Assembly: GCF_034702125.1 (NCBI RefSeq) | Contig: NC_085871.1 | Coordinates: 33,722,248-33,786,247, forward strand | Direction of reading: 5' to 3' | DNA from: Engraulis encrasicolus | Lineage: Eukaryota; Chordata; Actinopteri; Clupeiformes; Engraulidae | Length of the DNA: 64,000 nt | Shown: in pieces, positions 1 to 11,110 of the stretch | How positions within the stretch are numbered: position 1 is the first letter of the stretch | How the letters are laid out: each line of letters opens with the position of its first letter | Made by a program: the position numbers and the translations under genes | The notes under the pieces: model-generated | The model's input: only the letters and a program-made list of their open reading frames with translations | Told to the model about the DNA's origin: nothing | The model's database searches: none

Positions 1-144
1 ATCAAGCATAGAAATAGGAACAACATGAAATATCACTTCAATAAGACTAACCAAAATTGGGTGTGAAAAAGGCTGGATAGTGTAAGACTCACGAGAATTA
101 AACTTTTTTCAGAATTCCTAATTGTATCCTATTGTGATTACAGG

Positions 145-302
145 TTCATTCTCAGAATAAACCCAGAGGGCTCCAAATGCCAGGCCAAGTCCATCACCAG
201 CAAGAAGACCGGTAAAAAGGTGCAAAGGAAGAGCAGCAGTGTCAACCCTGTTGTTGCTTCATTCATCAGGGAACTTGTTGATTTTGACTGGCTGAATTAT
301 TA
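145..302 (+). CDS. Possible last coding exon of an unidentified gene
   Basis: A pyrimidine-containing stretch ends in a plausible acceptor (gattacag) just before 145. From there one frame is open for about 52 residues to a TAA at 300-302. The peptide is basic in the middle (K-rich, with SITSKKTGKKV) and ends VASFIRELVDFDWLNY. The layout, a basic segment then a short amphipathic tail, loosely recalls the C-terminus of a small secreted protein, but I do not recognise the family. Earlier exons would lie outside the window. AATAAA signals follow near 789 and 990. It could equally be a chance open frame. Confidence 0.3.
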
Positions 303-808
303 ATGCTTGACCTTTTGAAGTTCCAATCACTTGTTTCTTTTAAGTAGTTCAGTCCGAGCATTGCACCAAAGGCTCGAGGCCCTGTTGTTCTTGCTGTGTT
401 TTCCCCCCTTCTCCCCGTTTCAAAACTTATTTGGCACAGTTTTTCGATATTGTGTCATGTATAAGACTTTTAAAAGAGTGACTCTATTGCGCACCCTAGC
501 ACAGAGATGTTCGGGGCTGGAATATAGTTATAGTTATAGAATATAGTTGAAGCTACGAACTCTGGACCTTCTTTGTGGTATGTACTTATCTCATTAAGAT
601 GAACAAAAAAAGGTCAATACGAGCATATGGCCACGCCCAACAGGAAGTGAGATATTGGACTGTTTTCCATTTTGCATACATTGGAATTTGAAGCACCCAC
701 CACAAACCATACAACAGTTTTGTCTTGATTAATGTTTGGGGTATCTCATTTTAATAGAATAGAATCTTTTTATTTGTCAATGTGAATGAAATAAAAAAAA
801 GAAAAATA
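303..808. other. Non-coding stretch after the possible exon
   Basis: I see no gene here. It may be the 3' UTR of the exon ending at 302. It is AT-rich towards its end, with an AATAAA near 789. Confidence 0.35.
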
Positions 809-1068
809 TGTATACAACTGAAGAGTTCAGATGCAAAACCCCCTAACTCCATTTCTGAAGACCTGCACTTTTATATTTTTAGAGAACCCCATTGTTGGTT
901 TGGTTTACATTCATGTACTTGATAATACATATGAATAGTTATATTACATAAATAACATTTTTAAAATGTGGAATTTTGATAGCTTTGTATTAAATAAAAA
1001 TGAAACAAGATTATTTTCTGAAATGGCACTTATGGGGTTTTGCATCTAAACTCTTCAACTATATACAA
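809..1068. mobile_element. MITE with ~38-bp terminal inverted repeats
   Basis: The left end (about 809-847) and right end (about 1030-1068) are imperfect inverted copies, sharing GAAGAGTTNAGATGCAAAACCCC. The 180-bp AT-rich centre has no open frame. This fits a non-autonomous DNA transposon of about 260 bp. Its superfamily is not clear. Confidence 0.7.
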
Positions 1069-1322
1069 AGGTTATGGATTGTGCATTTGTGAGAAGCAGG
1101 ACCCTCTTCCTACTGGAGTATGTTGTTAAATTGTTAACCAGTTTTAATTAAACATTTTGATTGCATCTCTTGCATTTGCAGCATTTCTTTACCTTGTAGC
1201 TTTTAAAAACTTTTTAATGTGTTTTTGATCTGACTGGTAACTAGAATATCTGAATTATAGGAGAATGTGATGCCTTTGTAGAGCTCCCTGACATTCTCTT
1301 GCGGAATGTTGTAAATTAAAAT

Positions 1323-1713
1323 ACAACAAAAATACTGTAAAACAAACTACAGTAGTTGAAAAAGTTACTGGCAGCTGGATGCCATTAAAGTACTGTACTC
1401 CTTACAATAATTTGGATCAGTACTGTAAATCGATATACAGTAATTGGAATTGGTACTGTAAACTGATATACAGTAATTTGAATGTTACTGGCAGCTGGAT
1501 GCCAGTAAAGTACTGTACTCCTTACAGTAGTTTGGATTGGTACTGTAAACTGACATACAGTACTTTAGATTGGTACTGTAACTGGATTAACAGTAGTGCT
1601 GATTGGTACTGTAAACCAATATACAGTAAGGGTACTGTAAATTATATTACAGTAATTTATTGGCATCCAGCTGCCAGTAAGTTACTGTAAAAACTACAAT
1701 AATGTTTTTACAT
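1323..1713. repeat. Palindromic TACTGTA-motif element
   Basis: The ends are inverted repeats containing TTACTGGCAGCTGGATGCC (near 1363 and, reversed, near 1662-1683). A third copy of that block sits inside at about 1485-1505. Between them the motifs TACTGTAAAC and TATACAGTAAT alternate as direct and inverted copies of a unit of roughly 30 bp. An open frame crosses the whole repeat (1379-1690), but its Cys/Tyr-rich peptide is only the repeat translated. This is a MITE or satellite-like element, not a gene. Confidence 0.7.
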
Positions 1714-2099
1714 AGGGCATCTTGCACTGACACTATCCCATTCAGATCGAGCATTAGTAGCAGTCTATTCTCACCATAGTTTTAGTGTGGGCAATGCTCA
1801 TTTTAATTCAGACCAAGAATCTTCTCAAATCGTTCACAATGTTACATGATGTCAAGCACGTAAGCACAGACTCACCCATACTTTCACACTATGTACATTT
1901 TGTAGTTTTATCAATCTGGTCAAGCAGACTACCCTTGCTTCATCTCTGCTGAGGACTATATTAACATTTTCAGCTAAGTATAATGCCATGTAATAACAAT
2001 GTAATGCATTACCAACATGAAATATTGTATATGACATGGTAGACAATTTTTTTCCCAGGGGCACCCCTTCTAGGATGTCTTCAAATCACTCAAGGAACA

Positions 2100-2360
2100 T
2101 GTGTACCGAATGATATGCTTCTATCCAGCGCGTAACGATTTCTCGGCTTAGAGCCCCTACTACCAGGAGTCATTGTCACCAACATCGACACCCCAGCAGT
2201 GAAGACCAGTAGTGAAGCCCTTGGACCCCAGCACACTAACATGGTATCTCTCTGGGTTGTCTGGAGCTCTGGGTATGTGCTCTGTGTATGCAAGTTAAGT
2301 GAGATCCTCAGAGATGACTAGGCTGGAATAGGCTGTGTTTGGGTCCATAATCATTGGATT
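2100..2360 (-). pseudogene. Broken TRIM PRY-SPRY exon
   Basis: Read on the minus strand, the segment starts like the last exon of the TRIM genes here (MDPNTA..., VISEDLT, PDNPERYHVSVLGSKGFTTG, LHCW, VDVGDNDSW). It has a TAA in frame just after SEDLT and two adjacent stops after NDSW, beyond which similarity is lost. The acceptor that reads ccctgcag in TRIM-3 reads ccctgcaa here (base 2360), so splicing would also fail. The flank at 2880-3010 resembles intron 5 of TRIM-2, which shows a genomic copy rather than a retrocopy. Confidence 0.85.
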
Positions 2361-2485
2361 TGCAGGGACAAGCAAAAACATGGCATATCATAGAAACGTG
2401 GCATATCTGAGACATTAAAGCAGAAGGCCTACTGTAAATACAGTACATATAGTGCATGAATATCCCCAGAACATATATGGCATGA

Positions 2486-2502
2486 CCCCCCCCCCCCCCC
2501 CC
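2486..2502. repeat. Poly-C tract (17 bp)
   Basis: An uninterrupted run of 17 C lies inside the decayed intron upstream of the PRY-SPRY pseudogene. Confidence 0.95.
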
Positions 2503-3069
2503 AAGTGCGCCACTCCACTCAAATTTGAATGTATAACTTAAATCCAGTGCTATGATGGTGGTGATATATAGGTTGTCCATAAAAAAGTATCACGTCTATC
2601 ATATTTACATAAAGTAGGCATTTATTAAAATTCTGTCATGTTTTGTCACAGCCGAGTAATAAACTGATGTCTAAAGCATAGGAGACTACGGTCTATGCTG
2701 AGAGACCAACAGTCACTAAAAGTGAATACAGCAGCCATTGAACGTGAATGCACAGGAATTTCACTTGAATGTGAAAAAAACTCACGAAAATGGACAAGTT
2801 TGGGAATGGGGAACACAAGAAAATAATAAAATTCTGATAATAATGAACATGTCAAAATGGCTGGACATTTATCCAGGCCATAGCCAACCTAGTTGTTTCA
2901 AACAAGACACATAGTATATAACCATGCAGAACTATGCAGCCCTTCACATGTGAGGGCAGAGGTCACAGTTCCTTGGGCTCTATCTTGAGCCCACCAATGA
3001 GAACCTAAGGCAGGGGTGTCAAACTCAAATTGACTGAAGGCCCATTGGTGTATTTGGGCCAACTGTAAT

Positions 3070-4211
3070 CAGTGTTGCCAGATGTATGATAATTATTGTA
3101 TTTGTACTAGACCTATGATTTTTGGCCCAGGCCCGAGCCCGAACCCGAACCCGAGCCAATTTCGGGTCGGGTCGGGCCTGAAATGTCACTCATTACGTTC
3201 GGGTAGGGTCGGGTTCGGCTTCTCTATCGTTGACAGTTTTTTTATTTTTTTATTTTTTATTTTTTAAATAAATAAATAGGCTATGTAGGCTGTGCGTTAA
3301 TAATATTCCACGTCAGTTGATAATCCAGCAGTGCAGTGCCTGCTGCTAGAATGCACGCGCTTTCCCTCGCCTCTCCCTCCCATCACAGTGCGCTGAGGCA
3401 TTTCGGCCGTGTTTTGGCCACGAGAGACGCGTGGTCTGCAAAAAACAGAGGTCGCCTCATCAACCCGACACATACTGTAGCCTAATAAACTCTTGCAATG
3501 GCAATTCAAGAACTCCTTCATTCCTGTTCTGCTGCTCGCGTCGTTGTTCTTCTTTGTCTCGCTGTCTCTCTCTGTGAAAGTGCCGCGCTAGATTTTTAAG
3601 GTCGTACTGCTGCTGTGGCTTATGGCCCAATGATCAGCCGGTCAAAATGACGGACGCCCTTAAAATTTTCCGCCAACTCTTAAAAAAAGCGTCAATGATG
3701 GATTATCGCTTAATGTAACCTCTGTGCACTGCAGTGCAGCATACACAGAAATATAAAAGATGGCCTGCATGTTTATACAGTCTATTTAACTTAGATTTCG
3801 TAACAAAATACTTTAATGGCTTTAATTTAAGGGCTTTGATTTGTTATCATAGATCACCCCTCCTTATAAATAAAATTTGAAATTTCGGGCTTCCCTCGGG
3901 CTCGGGCCTACACATCCAATAATTAGTCGGCCTCGGGCCGGGCCCGGCCCAATTCCCATGGGCCCATGTCGGTTCGGGCTTGGATTTTTTTACCCGTTCT
4001 TACCTCTGATTTGTACCATGCTTTTGTCAATTTTGACCTCCGTACGATCAAAAAAACAATGATGTACGATCATTTCAGTTTTTCAGTTCATTTTGATGCG
4101 TTGAAACAACAATTTGGACCTTGTACGATAATTTTGTCCCAAAAATCCAACAAAAACGATAATTTTGAGGTTTTGGAATGATAATTCAGCATTTTCCATC
4201 TGGCAACACTG
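3070..4211. mobile_element. hAT-type element, CAGTGTTGCCAGAT family, copy 1
   Basis: It starts CAGTGTTGCCAGATG and ends with the inverse CATCTGGCAACACTG. It is flanked on both sides by a perfect 8-bp duplication, ACTGTAAT (3062-3069 and 4212-4219), the hallmark of hAT insertion. The subterminal sequence at 4150-4200 matches the left end of copy 3 at 57248. No transposase frame remains. Confidence 0.9.
3117..3992. mobile_element. GC-rich element with GGCCCGAGCCCGAACC termini
   Basis: Both ends (about 3120-3220 and 3885-3990) are built from reversed copies of CGGGTTCGGGTCGGG-like words. The core of about 650 bp carries no recognisable protein. It lies inside the 3070-4211 element and is the innermost of three nested insertions. 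Borders are approximate. Confidence 0.65.
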
Positions 4212-4379
4212 ACTGTAATACACATTTGAAATGATCTCGCAGGCCGAATAAAATGACTCCGCAGACCAGATTTGGCCCTCGGGCCTCAGTTTGACATCCC
4301 TGGCCTACAGTAAGGGTTAAAGCAAGAACACGTTTGTGAGGGGTCAAGATAAGCTTCCATAATGAACACTTGAACAATA

Positions 4380-4897
4380 ATTCTCACTGGACCTGTAACA
4401 CAAACTGAATGAGAAAGTCTATTCATTTCTGTGCTGCTGTATGCCTCATTCAGTAAGTATTAGTTAGACCAAGAGGTAATTATTTGTTCATTGTTGATCA
4501 TCCTTTTCCCAATCAAGTGTAGCACACTGTGACCTTGACCATCAGCGCTATACAAACTGTGTGTGTAATGAACCAAATTTAAGGATTATTTGAGTTGAGC
4601 CTTTTCATAAGGCCATCATTAAACAGCTCACTACTTAGCCTTGCTGCTGCTTGAAAGAATGGTGACAACTTTGACTAAAATTTAAATGTATAATAATTTA
4701 CTTTACATTCAGGCTATGTGGTATGGTATCATGCAGTTGGAGTAGGCCTACCTTTGTATTTAATTATTTGACCGACACCAAAACACAATTGTGCAGACTG
4801 ACACATTTCTATAAATAACACCCTCACATGCACACATGTCCAGCTAAGTAGGCCTATACTAATGGTGTCGATGTCGACTAAAAAATTCAGTCACATC
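4380..4897. other. Intergenic, no feature seen
   Basis: AT-rich unique-looking sequence between the nested transposons and the upstream block of TRIM-1. I see no exon here, including no copy of TRIM exon 5. Confidence 0.5.
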
Positions 4898-5110
4898 CCC
4901 CTGTGAGGGGCACGGAGCTTCACAAAAGACATTCCATTCCAAATCCCATCCAGGGTGCAATGCCAGGTTTTCAAGCAAGCCCTGAGGACCCCCCTTGGGT
5001 CCACGTCAACTGGCAGGGGAAAAGCAATGTCCAACCCACACAAGCTAAACTCTGACTTCACTTCAAACACAAAGCCAAATCCACCAGCACTTCTGCCAAA
5101 TTGACGGGCC
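4898..5110 (+). promoter_or_regulatory. Upstream block of TRIM-1, duplicated at 22.65 kb
   Basis: This block immediately upstream of the TRIM-1 start is clearly similar to 22648-22814, upstream of the truncated RING pseudogene. Both contain CAAATCCCATCCAGG and surrounding words in the same order. It probably holds the 5' UTR and proximal promoter. I see no convincing TATA box or ISRE. Confidence 0.5.
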
Positions 5111-6561
5111 ATGATGGAAAGCGATGCATGTTTCCTTGAGCAGAGCCTCACGTGTACGATATGCAATGGCATTTTCACTGACCCCGTGGTGATCAAGTGC
5201 AGCCACAGCTTCTGCCAGGACTGTCTGCGGCGGTACTGGAAGAACTTGGGAAAACTCCTGTGTCCCATCTGCAAAAAGGAATGTTCATCGGAGGAACCCA
5301 CGCTAAGCCTCGCCTTCAAGAATCTTTGCGAGTCTGTAAGAACAAGGAGATATGAAGGACAGCCTGTTGTTCAGCAAGAACTGCACTGTCCTCTGCATGA
5401 CGAGAAGGTGAAATTGTTCTGTTTGGAGGACAAGCAACTAATTTGTGTCATCTGCCACACATCCAAGATGCATAAGAAGCACACCTGCTCTCCCATCGAA
5501 GAGGCTGTAGAAGACTTAAAGGTGATTAAAATTATTTAATAGTATGCTATGAATAAAAGGTTGATATTTGTATCTTTACAATCTGTAGGTAAATAACTGT
5601 CCTAACATTCACACAATTTCTTATGCATGCATGTACGGCAATTCATTTTTTGGTGTTCTGTTTGTTCATTTGTCTGAACGCAGAAGGAAAGTAAAGGTGG
5701 TCTCTCGATTTTCCATGAAAGCTTGGATAATCTGAAGCAAAAAGAAGGTGAACTAAAAAACATCCTGACTTACATGCAGGTACGGTACAGTTCAGTACAG
5801 TTACAATAACCAACATTTCTGTGTGGCTATTGAGATAGATAACGTAAATAATGGCCCCTCTACTGTCTCTTCAGAACCAGGCTCTATATGCAGAACTTCA
5901 CATAATTAAGGAGTTTGAGAAACTTCATACATTTCTCCATGAGCAAGAAGCAGAGAAGATTCAGATTCTGAGAGAGGAGAGAGAGCACAAAATAAAGCCA
6001 ATGGAGGACAAAATGGAAAGACTTTGCAGAGAGATCAGCAGTTTGCAGGAAGCGATGGAGAAAATTGAAAAGGAAATGGAGACCAACAATGTCCTGGTTC
6101 TACAGGTACGGTAGTATTTCAGTAGTAAATTTGATTCACTTCATAACGTCAATATCTTCATAATGTCAATATCTTCAATACATTTAGTGTTTGTTGACCA
6201 AATATATACATATTTTAAGTTGATTTCATGAAGTCAGTTCATGAAGTTCATAATGTTCTCTACAGTACATGCATAGCGCAGTACCCTTTTACTCAGTTTT
6301 AAAGTATTGTAAATGGCTCTTGTCTTGTAATGACAATTCATAAACAACCATTTCTCTTTTTTCTTCTATTTTACAGACATACTATTCGAATCTACAAAGG
6401 TATGTTAATAACTGGCATAGTTACAACTATCTAACTAACTAGAGATAGGGCATTGCTAGGGCATATTGGTTAATATGTCTGGGCATTCCATTCCCATATT
6501 CGATTGTTACTTCCTTACTGGTCAGTCCCCCACCCCTCTCTCTTTCTCTTTCTCACACACA

Positions 6562-6624
<63 letters not shown>

Positions 6625-8182
6625 GCACACACACACACACACACACTCATTTCCTTCAAACGATTACTATAGACTTTAATGCTGTTATATAGAGGATATA
6701 TTTACTTTCTTGGCATAATCATATCAATATTGACTGCCTGGGGGAGGAAATATACTGTTGACTCACAGTGGCCATTAACATCTTACAGGCTGGAGTGCAC
6801 AAAGCCGCTGAGTAAGCCAGAGGATTTGACAGGCACCCTCATCGACATGGTCCAACACATATGCTTTTGGAAACACCAGCTGTGGAGACAGTCGTATAAA
6901 CCGCAGAGTGAGTAGTTGTGAACAGGTGCACGTGTGAGGTTATTTATAGCTTAAAGAGGAGAAAAATCTGCACTCACGAGCTGAGTCTCCTGAGGATGGC
7001 TGAAGGGCTGAAACGCGTCTGCATGTGGACATGGTGGTATCTGATAAATAAATAATTAGGCTCAGCCAGATTTTTCTCCTCTTTAAGTTTGACCTTTTTT
7101 GCGCACCAAATGTTATTTGTTTTACTCTAGATCAATGTTTCCCAACCTTTTTTGTCTTGTACCCTAAACATTTTATATCACTTTCTCTATACCAGTGTAA
7201 CTAATCTCCATACATTTGTTAAAATTACATTTTTCCAAGTACCCCCTGCAGTATGCTCGCGTACCCCTAGTGGTACACGTACCCCTGTTTGGGAAACACT
7301 GCTCTAGATGTTGAGCGCGGCCACTGCTATACTTGAAGGTTATTTGTATCAACATGATAAAGTGATGAGTCTGCGCACGTCAGTGTCAGTCAAATGAAAC
7401 CGTACTTTTCAGACAAAAGTTGTGTGAACCTTATTTGCACTGCAACTGCAATGCGATCTGTTGCATGTACCCAAAAACGTCTAGTCCATTGTTTTGAGCA
7501 GGAGTCAAGTGTGCTCCCATATGCTACATTGAATTTTCTCATTCTATTCTCCTACTAAAAAAGCATTGAACAAAAAGGGCAACAGCCAATGTCTGCTTTA
7601 ACGTCTCAGCTGTTAACTATGATTTTGCTTGTCTGTGCAGATCCCATGCTTCTTGACCCAAACACGGCCTCTCCCAAACTCATCGTATCTGAGGACCTCA
7701 CTGCACTTTCACACACTGAGGAGGAAGAGCAGAAACGTCCAGACAACCCAGAGAGACTCCATATCGGTGTGCTGGGGTCCAAGGGCTTCACTACTGGTCT
7801 TCACTGCTGGGATGTCGATGTTGGTGACAATGACTCCTGGGCCCTTGGCGTAGTGAAGCAGTCAGCCCAAAACAAGAGAGGAAAGGCAATGCAGCTAGAG
7901 GATGACCTATGGAGCATCTACTACATGGATGGGAAGTATTGTGCCGGCACCACGGCATGGACCGAGCTCACAGTGGACCAGCAACCCCGAATTATTCGAA
8001 TTTCATTGAACTGTGAACGTGGGGAGTTATCTTTTTTGGACTTGGATGCAATTGCTCCTTTGTACACCTTCACCAATGTCTCCAAGGAGGCGCTTTTTCC
8101 TTACTTCAATACTACAAGTTCAATATGTCCACTACGCCTCTGCTTTCCAAAACATGCATGTGATTTAATTGCGAATGATTGA
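5111..8182 (+). CDS. TRIM-1: RING/B-box/coiled-coil/PRY-SPRY E3 ligase (TRIM35/NF7/A33-like)
   Basis: Predicted E3 ubiquitin ligase of 473 aa. Six coding exons join in frame with GT/AG borders: 5111-5521, 5684-5779, 5875-6105, 6377-6399, 6789-6907 and 7641-8182. The RING ligands are C15, C18, C30, H32, C35, C38, C51 and C54. The B-box 2 ligands are C93, H96, C104, C112, C115, H121 and H124. The coiled coil spans about 138-250 and PRY-SPRY about 294-473, with LDP at 298-300, a WDVDVG motif and FPYF near the end. The 96, 231 and 23 nt middle exons are the usual sizes in this family. The start could be either of two adjacent ATGs. RING and SPRY are intact, so the protein should bind an E2 and a target. 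The target is unknown. Introns 4 and 5 hold a CA repeat and two MITEs. Fish relatives are often antiviral or inflammatory regulators; that role is inferred here. Confidence 0.92.
6552..6648. repeat. (CA)n microsatellite in TRIM-1 intron 4
   Basis: About 45 CA units with two CG interruptions lie between the 23-nt exon and exon 5. Confidence 0.95.
6950..7087. mobile_element. MITE with perfect 21-bp terminal inverted repeats in TRIM-1 intron 5
   Basis: Bases 6950-6970 and 7067-7087 are exact reverse complements (core AAAGAGGAGAAAAATCTG). The 138-bp element contains GAAACGCGT, a word also found in a different element in TRIM-3 intron 4. It has no coding capacity. Confidence 0.85.
7133..7301. mobile_element. 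hAT MITE in TRIM-1 intron 5
   Basis: The ends CAATGTTTCCCAACC and GTTTGGGAAACACTG are inverted copies. They are flanked by a perfect 8-bp duplication, CTCTAGAT (7125-7132 and 7302-7309). The element is 169 bp and non-autonomous. Confidence 0.92.
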
Positions 8183-8685
8183 CTGGATTACTGAAATATT
8201 GTTGCTGTTGTTAGTTTTCAGCCAAAAGGGAATTTTACGAATGAAGTAGTGGTTTGGTTAAAAAGAGAGACATGCTGCATTCGAGGGTACCTGTGTTATA
8301 GTACATTTTGAAAGAATATAATATAAGTAATTTCCTAATGTTGTCTTACACACTGTATCAACGTATAAAGTCTGCTGCCAACTTTATGGTGACACTGTCT
8401 AGCTAGGTCATTTAAAATAAGGGTTATATTTAGGAATTTGTTATAGACCGATAAAACAGCAATGCAAGCAACATATGGCATCACGTGTCCCCACCACGTG
8501 TCCCACCTTTTTCAACTTGTGACCCATGTGAAGTTTTCACAAACGTTCAGGGTACACCTCTGACTCAATAATCAATACCATTTACAGTAATAGCCTACAT
8601 TCAACAGCAACACACACACACACACACACACAAATAATTATTTTGATAATGAAAATAAGGGGGTAACAGTTTGAGAATGACTGAT
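8183..8685. other. 3' flank of TRIM-1
   Basis: The TRIM-1 3' UTR should begin here, but I see no canonical AATAAA in the first 400 bases. A short (CA)n tract lies at about 8611-8632. Confidence 0.4.
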
Positions 8686-8689
8686 CTAC

Positions 8690-9036
8690 ACTGCTAAAAT
8701 GAAAAGTTCCCCAATAAACCTTCAGTTTGTTACTACAGTATGTAGAGGAACCTCTAAAAGTTCTCTAAAGAACCTAAAAGATCTCAGAGGATCTATCATT
8801 TGAGACAAATTTGTTCCTGAGGTTTTCTTCAAGGTTCCCCAAAGAACCCAGAGATCCAAAGGTTCTTTAAGGAACCCTTTGATTGTCACCCTAAAGGTTC
8901 TTCTTTGGGACCTTGGGATCCTTCCCAGAACTTTTACGTTCTTCAGAGAGCTGTTCATGTTCGTCTGTGAACATTTAGGTACCCCCACAACACAACTAAA
9001 AGTTCTGTGAAGAGCCTTCAATTTTTTTCAGTGTAG
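8690..9036. mobile_element. MITE rich in AAAGGTTCTT words
   Basis: The outer ends, near TACACTGCTAAAATG (about 8690) and TTTTTTCAGTGTAGG (about 9030), are inverted. The interior repeats GGTTCTTT/AAGAACC words on both strands. This looks like a non-autonomous DNA transposon. Borders are approximate and no target-site duplication was found. Confidence 0.6.
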
Positions 9037-9039
9037 GCT

Positions 9040-10224
9040 ACGGTACATGTTTTATGCTACCCTCTGATATTGCTAGTTACAGCTTCACTGCATAGTTTTC
9101 ATCTTTGGCTGCCTCACAGGTTGGAAGCAGAGTGGTGGAGAAAAATACATACTGGGCCGCACCTCTCAACTACCTTAGTGCTGTTATGACTCGAGAATGG
9201 TAGCATAGAAAATTCTGAATTTGATAAACCATTCAAACATTGGAAACATTTGAAGATGGAAAAACTATTTGTATTGCTTTGATCAATTTCTGTAGTGTAT
9301 ACATGTAGGCCTATGTAGTAGCAGGGGCTGTTCACTCACGGAACTTCCTGTTAGCCACAATTGGCTAACCCTAACCACGGGACAGTGCAAAATGAATGGG
9401 TGTCAATGGAGTTTTTTACCATTATATTTTTTGTGATTTTTAATAATTTTTTGTCCTGAAATATTAATATTAAGTTCGAAGCTAGAAATAATAAGACCCC
9501 ATTTGAGTAGCGTTTCGATTATTTTGCGCCACTAGATTATTATATACTGGGTCACAAAGCTCAATTTTTATGGGGCCAAACCCATAAACATTAGCACGAT
9601 GCTAGCGAGTACAGGTTGAAATCTTCTAACCAGCTGTAAAACTACACACCTGAACGATTTGTCAATACAGCCTATTGTTAAACAACAGTCATAGTGCTTA
9701 CCAGGAATGTTTTGTTGATAATATTTGTGACTGGAAATGGCAGTAGCAATGTATTTAGCATGGGTTCCCCTTTCCATTCCATACATTTCCCACATGAAGG
9801 ACTGGCCTACGCTCGTTACTGCAGAATGCATGCAAAGCTAACTGGCTACAATGGGAACCAATGAGACTGAGCCTTCTCCCCTGTGTTCTAATTTCTCTGG
9901 TAGTAGTCATGTATTCAGTATGTTGTCATGTGTCCACGGAAGGTGAATCTCTCATGACATCTAGTGAAGATGTGAAGTGTATAAAAATGAGATGAAGGGA
10001 CATGTGTTACTGTACTGATAATAACTGTTTTTTTTATTATTACTTTGTGATTAAAAGTGTTTCCTTTTTTTCAACACCAAAATGTGACACTGAAATGTCT
10101 CTAAATCAATTAACTTTGGGGTGCTGTTGTGCTAAGGCACAAATTCACATAGGCCTATGGGCTTGAGATTCAGGCAAAGATGGTCAATATGGTAGACCAA
10201 GATTAATCAAACCACGCCTCAATG
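9040..10224. other. Intergenic, no gene seen
   Basis: Mixed AT-rich sequence. Short open frames on the minus strand (9114-9335, 9568-9831) show no domain or splice context. Some parts are probably repeats that I cannot delimit. Confidence 0.4.
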
Positions 10225-10232
10225 ATGCAAAG

Positions 10233-10584
10233 GAGTGGTTCCCAACCTATGGGTCGGGACCCCCCTTATGGGTCGCCAAAGATCCACAGGGGGTCGCGGA
10301 GCCCTCTTGATTTTAAGGGGTTTCATTTTAAATATATATAGCCCGTGTTGAATAAATGACAAAGCATTTAACTAATAAATGCATAGAAGCAACAATGCTA
10401 CATTAAACATTTATTCTATATTTGACCAAAGACTAATTGAGGAATAAAAGAACTAGAATTAGTTTTCGTAGGAAACAGAGGGCATTTTGTGTCTACCTCT
10501 CGTGCGGGCACTCGCATGGTTGGGTCACCAAAGCTTACAATAGTAAAAACATGGGTCCCTTAAGAAAAAGGTTGGGAACCACTG
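10233..10584. mobile_element. hAT MITE with perfect 8-bp TSD
   Basis: The termini GAGTGGTTCCCAACC and GGTTGGGAACCACTG are inverted copies. The duplication ATGCAAAG is exact on both sides (10225-10232 and 10585-10592). The open frame that crosses the right end (10437-10775) has no domain and is not considered a gene. Confidence 0.93.
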
Positions 10585-10770
10585 ATGCAAAGGAGTGGGC
10601 TGTTCTCCTAAGGGGGTGTGATCCCTTTTTCTGTGGCATTTACTGGTGGCTTGCATTAGATGTGCGCTACCACCATCTTGCTAAGGGAACTCATTCATTC
10701 TCAACCTCTGCTGGTCTCCTAAAGGGAGGCTGGCTACTGTATTTACAAAAGGTTTCCAGCTTAGTTTTAA

Positions 10771-11106
10771 AGTGATACTGTCCCATTTTTGGGAATAATC
10801 TTATTTTACACCTCGCCTTGAGTTAAATAATAGGGTTTTACCGTTCTCATGTACTGGCAACCGTTCTCGGGGTATGGCAGTGCAAATTTTACCTCCATGC
10901 TAGCAGTTAACATTGAGTCCTATGAGACCAGCTCGCGGCTAACTGGTCTCATAGGACTCAATGTTAACTGTTAGCTTGGAGGTAAAATTTGCACTGCCAT
11001 AACTAGAAAACGGTTGAACAGTACAGGAGAACGGTAAAACCTTATTATTTAACTCAAGGGGAGGTGTAAAATAAGATTATTTTTTAAAAAATGGGACAGT
11101 ATCACT
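10771..11106. mobile_element. Fold-back element, almost fully palindromic, TTAA-flanked
   Basis: The element begins AGTGATACTGTCCCA and ends with its inverse TGGGACAGTATCACT. It is bounded by TTAA on both sides (10767-10770 and 11107-11110). Most of the 336 bp pairs with itself, including TTAACATTGAGTCCTATGAG near 10909 and its reverse near 10944. TTAA flanks suggest piggyBac-type mobilisation. The RNA would form a long hairpin. Confidence 0.88.
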
Positions 11107-11110
11107 TTAA

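Larger units (their letters stand above)
3011..4302. mobile_element. Old hAT-type element, outermost of a three-level nest
   Basis: The ends are CAGGGGTGTCAAACTCA (3011) and its inverse TTTGACATCCCTG (ending at 4302). These are the familiar termini of hAT-like fish and vertebrate repeats. The flanking 8-mers agree only partly, as expected for an old insertion. Most of the interior is taken up by two younger insertions. It interrupts sequence that is contiguous in the paralogous TRIM-2 intron 5. Confidence 0.75.

Noticed and set aside
1379..1690. 103-codon Cys/Tyr-rich frame
   Set aside because: It is the TACTGTA repeat translated. The repeat has inverted ends typical of a transposon.
1323..1713. 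Regularly spaced repeats, CRISPR-like at first glance
   Set aside because: The units are palindromic, contiguous and imperfect without unique spacers, and the DNA is vertebrate.
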